From NCBI RefSeq assembly GCF_027887165.1, contig NC_077229.1:373993573-374057572 (forward strand): a stretch of DNA of 64,000 bases, read 5' to 3'. Shown here piece by piece: positions 60,325 through 64,000 of the stretch (the first letter of the stretch is position 1; each line of letters starts with the position of its first letter). The position numbers were made by a program, and so were the translations under genes. This stretch comes from Monodelphis domestica. Taxonomy: Eukaryota; Chordata; Mammalia; Didelphimorphia; Didelphidae. The notes under the pieces are model-generated. The model searched no databases and had not been told where the DNA came from. It worked only from the letters and a program-made list of their open reading frames with translations.

Positions 60325-62175
60325 TCATCATTTATTCATATTTATTTGTTTGTAACATTAAAACTCTCAAGTATCTCCCACCCTTTCTCTCTTCCCCTCA
60401 CTAGAAAAGATATCATTTAACAAAAATATATCTATTTATGAAATCATGTCTTGCTTTTTTTAATTGATCAGTTCTTTCTCTGGAGGTGGACATATGCCAG
60501 TTATTCCACAAATAATATTTCTAATGCTGTTTATAATATGTTGGATCTGCTTATTTCACTCCCTTTTTGCAACCCTTAGAGCAGAAAGGGCTAGCAATTG
60601 GGGTTAAGTGACTTGCTGAAGGTCACATAGGTAGGAAGAATCTGAGGCCACATTTGAACCCAGGACCTCCTGTCTCCAGTCCTGACTCTTTATCCACTAC
60701 TGAGACACTTACCTGACCCTTGTGTTTCACTCTATAATTTCATGTGGGTCTTACCATGTTTTTTTTAATTAATCTTATCATTTCTCATAGTGAAGTAGTA
60801 TTCCATCAAAATCATATGCCACAACTTCTTTAGCCATTCCCCAATTGTGGACATTCCTTCAGTGTCTAGGTTTTTGCCACCATAAAGAGAGCGGCTATAA
60901 ATATTTTAGGACATAAAGATTCTTTTCCTTTTCCCCTGATCCCCTTAGGAAGTAAATCTAATAGTGATATTGCTAGATCAAAAGGTAAACACACTTTAAT
61001 ACCTCTTTGGGCATAATTTCAGATCTCTCTCCAAAACAGTTGGATCACTTCACAGTTCCACCAATATTTCAGTAATTTCTTCATTTTTCCAGAACCCTGT
61101 CAACATTTGTCATTTTCCCCCTTTATCATGTTAGACCTTCTGATAAATGTGAGATGAAATCTTAGAGTTGTTTTGATTTGTATTTCTCTAATCAATAATG
61201 ACTTAGAGCATTTTTTCATATGGTTACATGTAGAGCTTTGATTTTTTTCATCTAAAACTGTCTGTTCATATCATTTTAATGTTTGTCAATTGAGGAATGG
61301 CTCATATTCTTATAAAATTGACAAAGGTCTTAATATACTTTAAATATGAAACCCCTGTCCAAGAAACTATCTATAATTCTTCCCCAAATTTTCTATTTTC
61401 CTTCTCATCTTGACTACATCAATTTCATTTGTACAAACCCTTTTAATTCAATGTATTCAAAATTACCCATTTTATATCTCACAATACTTTCATATGTTAT
61501 GCTCCTTTCCATAAATCTGATAAGCAGAATGTTCCCTGTTCTTCTAAATTGTTCATGATAGTTCCCTTTATGGCTAGGTCATGTATCCATTTTGATCTTA
61601 TCTTAGTAAGTGGTGTATGATATTGGTTTATATCTAGCTTCTGCCAGACTGCTTTCTAATTTTCCTATCAATGTTTTTCTGAATAGTGAATTCTTATCTC
61701 AAAATCTTGGGTCTTTACTTTTGCCAAACACAAGGTTACAATCTTTACTACTGTTTGTTATATGTCTGTTCTGTTCTCCTGATCTACTCTTTCTGTTTCT
61801 TAGCCAGTACCACATAGTTTTGATAATTACTGTTATATGATATAATTTACAATCTGATACTGCTGAAGCACCTTCCTTTACATTTTTCATAAATTCATTT
61901 GATATTCTTTACCTTTTGTTCTTCTAAATGAATTTCGATATTATTTTTTCTAGTTCAATAAGATAATTTTTTTTATAATTTAATTGAGATGGCATTGAAT
62001 AATTAGATTTTTAAGGTAGGATTGTCATTTTAATTAAATTGGCTCTGCTCACCCACAAACAATTAATATTTCTCAAATTATTTAAATCTGACTTTATTTG
62101 CATAAAAAGTGTTTTATATTTATGTTCATTTGGTTCCTGGGTTTGCTTTGGCAGGAATATTCCTACGTATTTTAT
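60325..62175 (-). mobile_element. L1 3' half, antisense, in MARCHF11 intron 2
   Basis: Reversed 3' UTR ('tctttctctggaggtggaca') and ORF2 C-terminus to the post-RT part, collinear with L1 A 18780-21560. It is interrupted by the SINE at 60565-60720. Many stops, so old. Confidence 0.8.
60565..60720 (-). mobile_element. tRNA-headed SINE, antisense, inside the L1
   Basis: 'aagggctagcaattggggtt', 'aagtgacttgctgaaggtca' and 'tgaacccaggacctcctgtc' follow the reverse family order. A short TTTCACTC word on both sides may be the target duplication. Confidence 0.75.
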
Positions 62176-62544
62176 CCTGTTTGTGCTTATTTTAATATCA
62201 TCATTGATTTAGCATTTAGGACCTAGCTAGTTCAGTATTCTATGTTGTAGATGAAGAAACTAAGGTCAAGTTAAGTACCTTAACTTAAAACATGTCATAT
62301 AATGATACTTTTTGGTTTTCAAGTAGTTTGTACATTAGTGTCTTTCTGGTGAAACCATTTCTTCAATAAAGCTGTGCTGAGGTTACACTCAATTTCTCTA
62401 TAGAGGCTCCGAAGACAGTCTTTATTGAGTTGTAAGTGAGATTGGAAATGATCACATTTCAGAATGGGTCCTTAGGAATCTTGGAGTAAGACTTTTCATA
62501 TTCCAGTTAGTGTTCTGTGATGTTCTCCTTAATACAGATTATGT
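62176..62544. other. Interval between two L1 pieces
   Basis: 62205-62290 resembles a worn MIR ('gatgaagaaactaaggtcaa'). The rest is not recognised. Confidence 0.4.
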
Positions 62545-63935
62545 CATTGCTGTTCATCCTTAATTTTCTTGAATAATTTCCTGTAGTATTATGTCCAGGC
62601 TTTTTCTTTTGTTATGGTCTTTTGGTAGACCAATGATTCTTAAATTGTCTCTCATTGAATGATTTTCTAAATCTTCTGTTTTGTGAATAAGATGCTTCAT
62701 ATTTTCCTCAATTTTTTCATTCTTTAGGTTTTGTTTTATAGTGTCCTGCTGCCTTGTAAGGTCACTTAATTCTAGTTGCTGTATTCTGGTTCTTAAAGAC
62801 TGGATTTCATCCCTGGCTTTTTGGTCATCCTTCTCCTTCTGGTCTGATTTTCTATGGAGGTCATCTTTCATCCTCTTTACCTCACCTGTTATCTCCTTTG
62901 CCTCATCTTTCATCTCCTTTGCCTCATTTTCAAGCTGGTTGATTTTGGCTTTCATGACACTGTTTTCTGTTTCCAGATGACTTATCTTAGTTTTTAAGTT
63001 CTTTTCCCAATTGTCTTCAGCCTCTCTTAATTGTGTTTTGAATTGCGTTTTGAGTTCTTCCAAAACCTGTATCCAATTCGCTGGGATTGCTGATTTATCA
63101 TTTGATGATCCCTCTTCCTATGTTCCCTTTGCTCTTTGTTTGTTGCCTGTATAGAAGCTGTCTATTGTAATTTCTTTCTTCTTTTTCTGTTGTTTGCTCA
63201 TATTTACCCCTTCTTTGCTCCCCATATTTGTTTGTGCTCTTCCTCCTCTCATTTTTTTGGTTTTGGGGTTTTCTGTAAGTCTCCCCTCTTGGAGCCATGA
63301 TAGAAGATCTCTCTGTGCAATCTGTGGGGGAGGGGTGTTGGAATTTGAGCTTCCCTGTCCTCTGGAGGCTTTTGATTGGATTAAAGTCCAGCAGTTTGTG
63401 GGGGACAAGTGTTGGAGCTTGGGTTTCCCTGATGGCTGAAGGCTTTTGATGGGATTAAGTTCAGCTAGGTTGGGCTGGATGTGCTCTGAGGCCAAAACCT
63501 CCTGGAAGGCTGGAGCAATATGGAGGGTCTCCTCCTCTGTGACCAGTCTGCCTGCTCTTCACTCCCTCTCCAGCTCCTTCCCCACCGCCTGTGTTTGATG
63601 ATGCTCTGGGCCTGGCACAGTCCTGCCCACAAGGTACACCCTCCAGACAAGCACCTTTGCCTGCCCAGAGGTTCCTGCTACTGCTGGAGACTTAGCGCTC
63701 TAGGTGGAGGTGTGGGGGGAGGGATTTTGAGACTTTCCTTCTGCCTTCCCCTTAAACCCGAGTGTTCTCAAATTGTAGCTTAGATTTCAGCAGGAGGGTT
63801 CCTTGGCTCTGTCTTGTTGTTAGGTTTGATTTTCATTCACCTAGGAGTATTCAGTTTGTGATTGGTAAGGAAAGGTATTCAGAGGTCTGAACTTCTGCTG
63901 CTTCTAAGCCACCATCTTGACTCTGCCTCTCCAAT
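62545..63935 (-). mobile_element. L1 5' end: 5' UTR and ORF1, 3' truncated
   Basis: On the minus strand the element starts near 63931 with 'gaggcagagtcaagatggtg', an L1-type start. A G+C-richer 5' UTR runs to 63299, then ORF1 to about 62550, where L1 homology stops. The 3' end, poly-A tail and ORF2 are absent. Confidence 0.82.
62560..63298 (-). pseudogene. L1 ORF1 (coiled-coil RNA-binding protein) remnant
   Basis: The start is the ATG at 63298 (MAPRGETYRKPQNQK). The first 66 codons end at a stop at 63098. The main stretch, 62560-63063, is in another frame, so one small indel near 63115 breaks the gene. That stretch holds a long coiled coil rich in Lys/Glu (LKTKISHLETENSVMKAKI and onward). 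It then reaches DLENHSMRDNLRIIGLP, the beginning of the RNA-recognition domain, and ends there. The C-terminal domain is missing. L1 ORF1 normally forms trimers on L1 RNA; this copy cannot. Confidence 0.85.
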
Positions 63936-63968
63936 TTGCTTTTAAACAGACCCATCCTTAACTTTCTT

Positions 63969-64000
63969 TTTTTTTAAATAATATTTTATTTGATCATTTC
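63969..64000 (-). mobile_element. Start of another antisense L1 3' end, runs off the window
   Basis: The T run then 'aataatattttatttgatca' matches the reversed 3' terminus at 2555-2600. Confidence 0.6.

Larger units (their letters stand above)
54454..64000 (+). other. MARCHF11: MARCHF11 intron 2 (5' part, open at window end)
   Basis: The donor GTAAAA follows exon 2. No coding match to the transmembrane exon was found, so the intron is taken to run past the window edge. It holds SINE, MAR1, L2 and L1 insertions, listed separately. Stretches 54460-55030, 55240-56300, 56890-57405 and 57680-59080 show no family I recognise beyond the tandem duplication at 56783-56883. Confidence 0.7.

Noticed and set aside
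60325..63935. One single L1 with an internal deletion in MARCHF11 intron 2
   Set aside because: The 3' piece and the 5' piece look like different subfamilies and are separated by about 370 bp of non-L1 sequence that includes a MIR-like relic.
54454..64000. MARCHF11 exon 3 (first transmembrane segment)
   Set aside because: I looked for an acceptor followed by the expected Trp-Gln-Ser start and a hydrophobic stretch and found none. It probably lies beyond the window.

Overview
The window looks like a piece of a marsupial chromosome, most likely from an opossum such as Monodelphis. This rests on recognised repeat families rather than a database search. There are many copies of the marsupial tRNA-headed SINE that ends in a Lys-tRNA-like box, CORE/MIR-type SINEs, MAR1-type dispersed repeats, and L1 elements with the marsupial 3' UTR. 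One L1 3' end carries the 'gcgtcggctatggg' signature and an exact 15-bp target duplication. The sequence is A+T rich and intergenic or intronic, with one sharp CpG island near 51.5-53.0 kb.

Only one protein-coding gene can be supported: the 5' part of MARCHF11 (MARCH11), a membrane-associated RING-CH ubiquitin ligase, on the + strand. Exon 1 (start codon at 52333, donor at 52981) encodes a proline-rich cytosolic N-terminus and the first zinc-ligand pair. Exon 2 (54298-54453) encodes the rest of the C4HC3 RING-CH domain. Both junctions are phase 0. The exons for the two transmembrane segments and the C-terminus were not found and should lie beyond 64000, so 54454-64000 is read as part of intron 2.

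Layout. 1-18.7 kb: old MIR, L2, MAR1 and L1 fragments, including two L1s that landed on the same target. 18.7-31.2 kb: a nested retroelement stack. A long antisense L1 (A) is cut by two solo LTRs and a SINE, and is followed by, and probably interrupted by, an antisense L1 (B). L1 B is itself cut by a third solo LTR. 31.2-46.5 kb: SINEs, an L1 3' end expanded by a 640-bp pyrimidine microsatellite, L2 and CR1/L3 relics. 46.5-49.1 kb: an L1 with an inverted 5' half, sitting inside a split MIR. 50.2-53.0 kb: a small local duplication, then the CpG island with MARCHF11 exon 1. 53.0-64.0 kb: MARCHF11 introns with SINEs, an L2, an L1 3' half, a 3'-truncated L1 5' end and the start of another L1.

No bacterial-type operon, CRISPR array, tRNA or rRNA gene, or other new multi-gene system is visible. 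The most informative content is the history of retroelement insertions, several steps of which can be read from target-site duplications. All repeat family names are from memory and need RepeatMasker-type confirmation.
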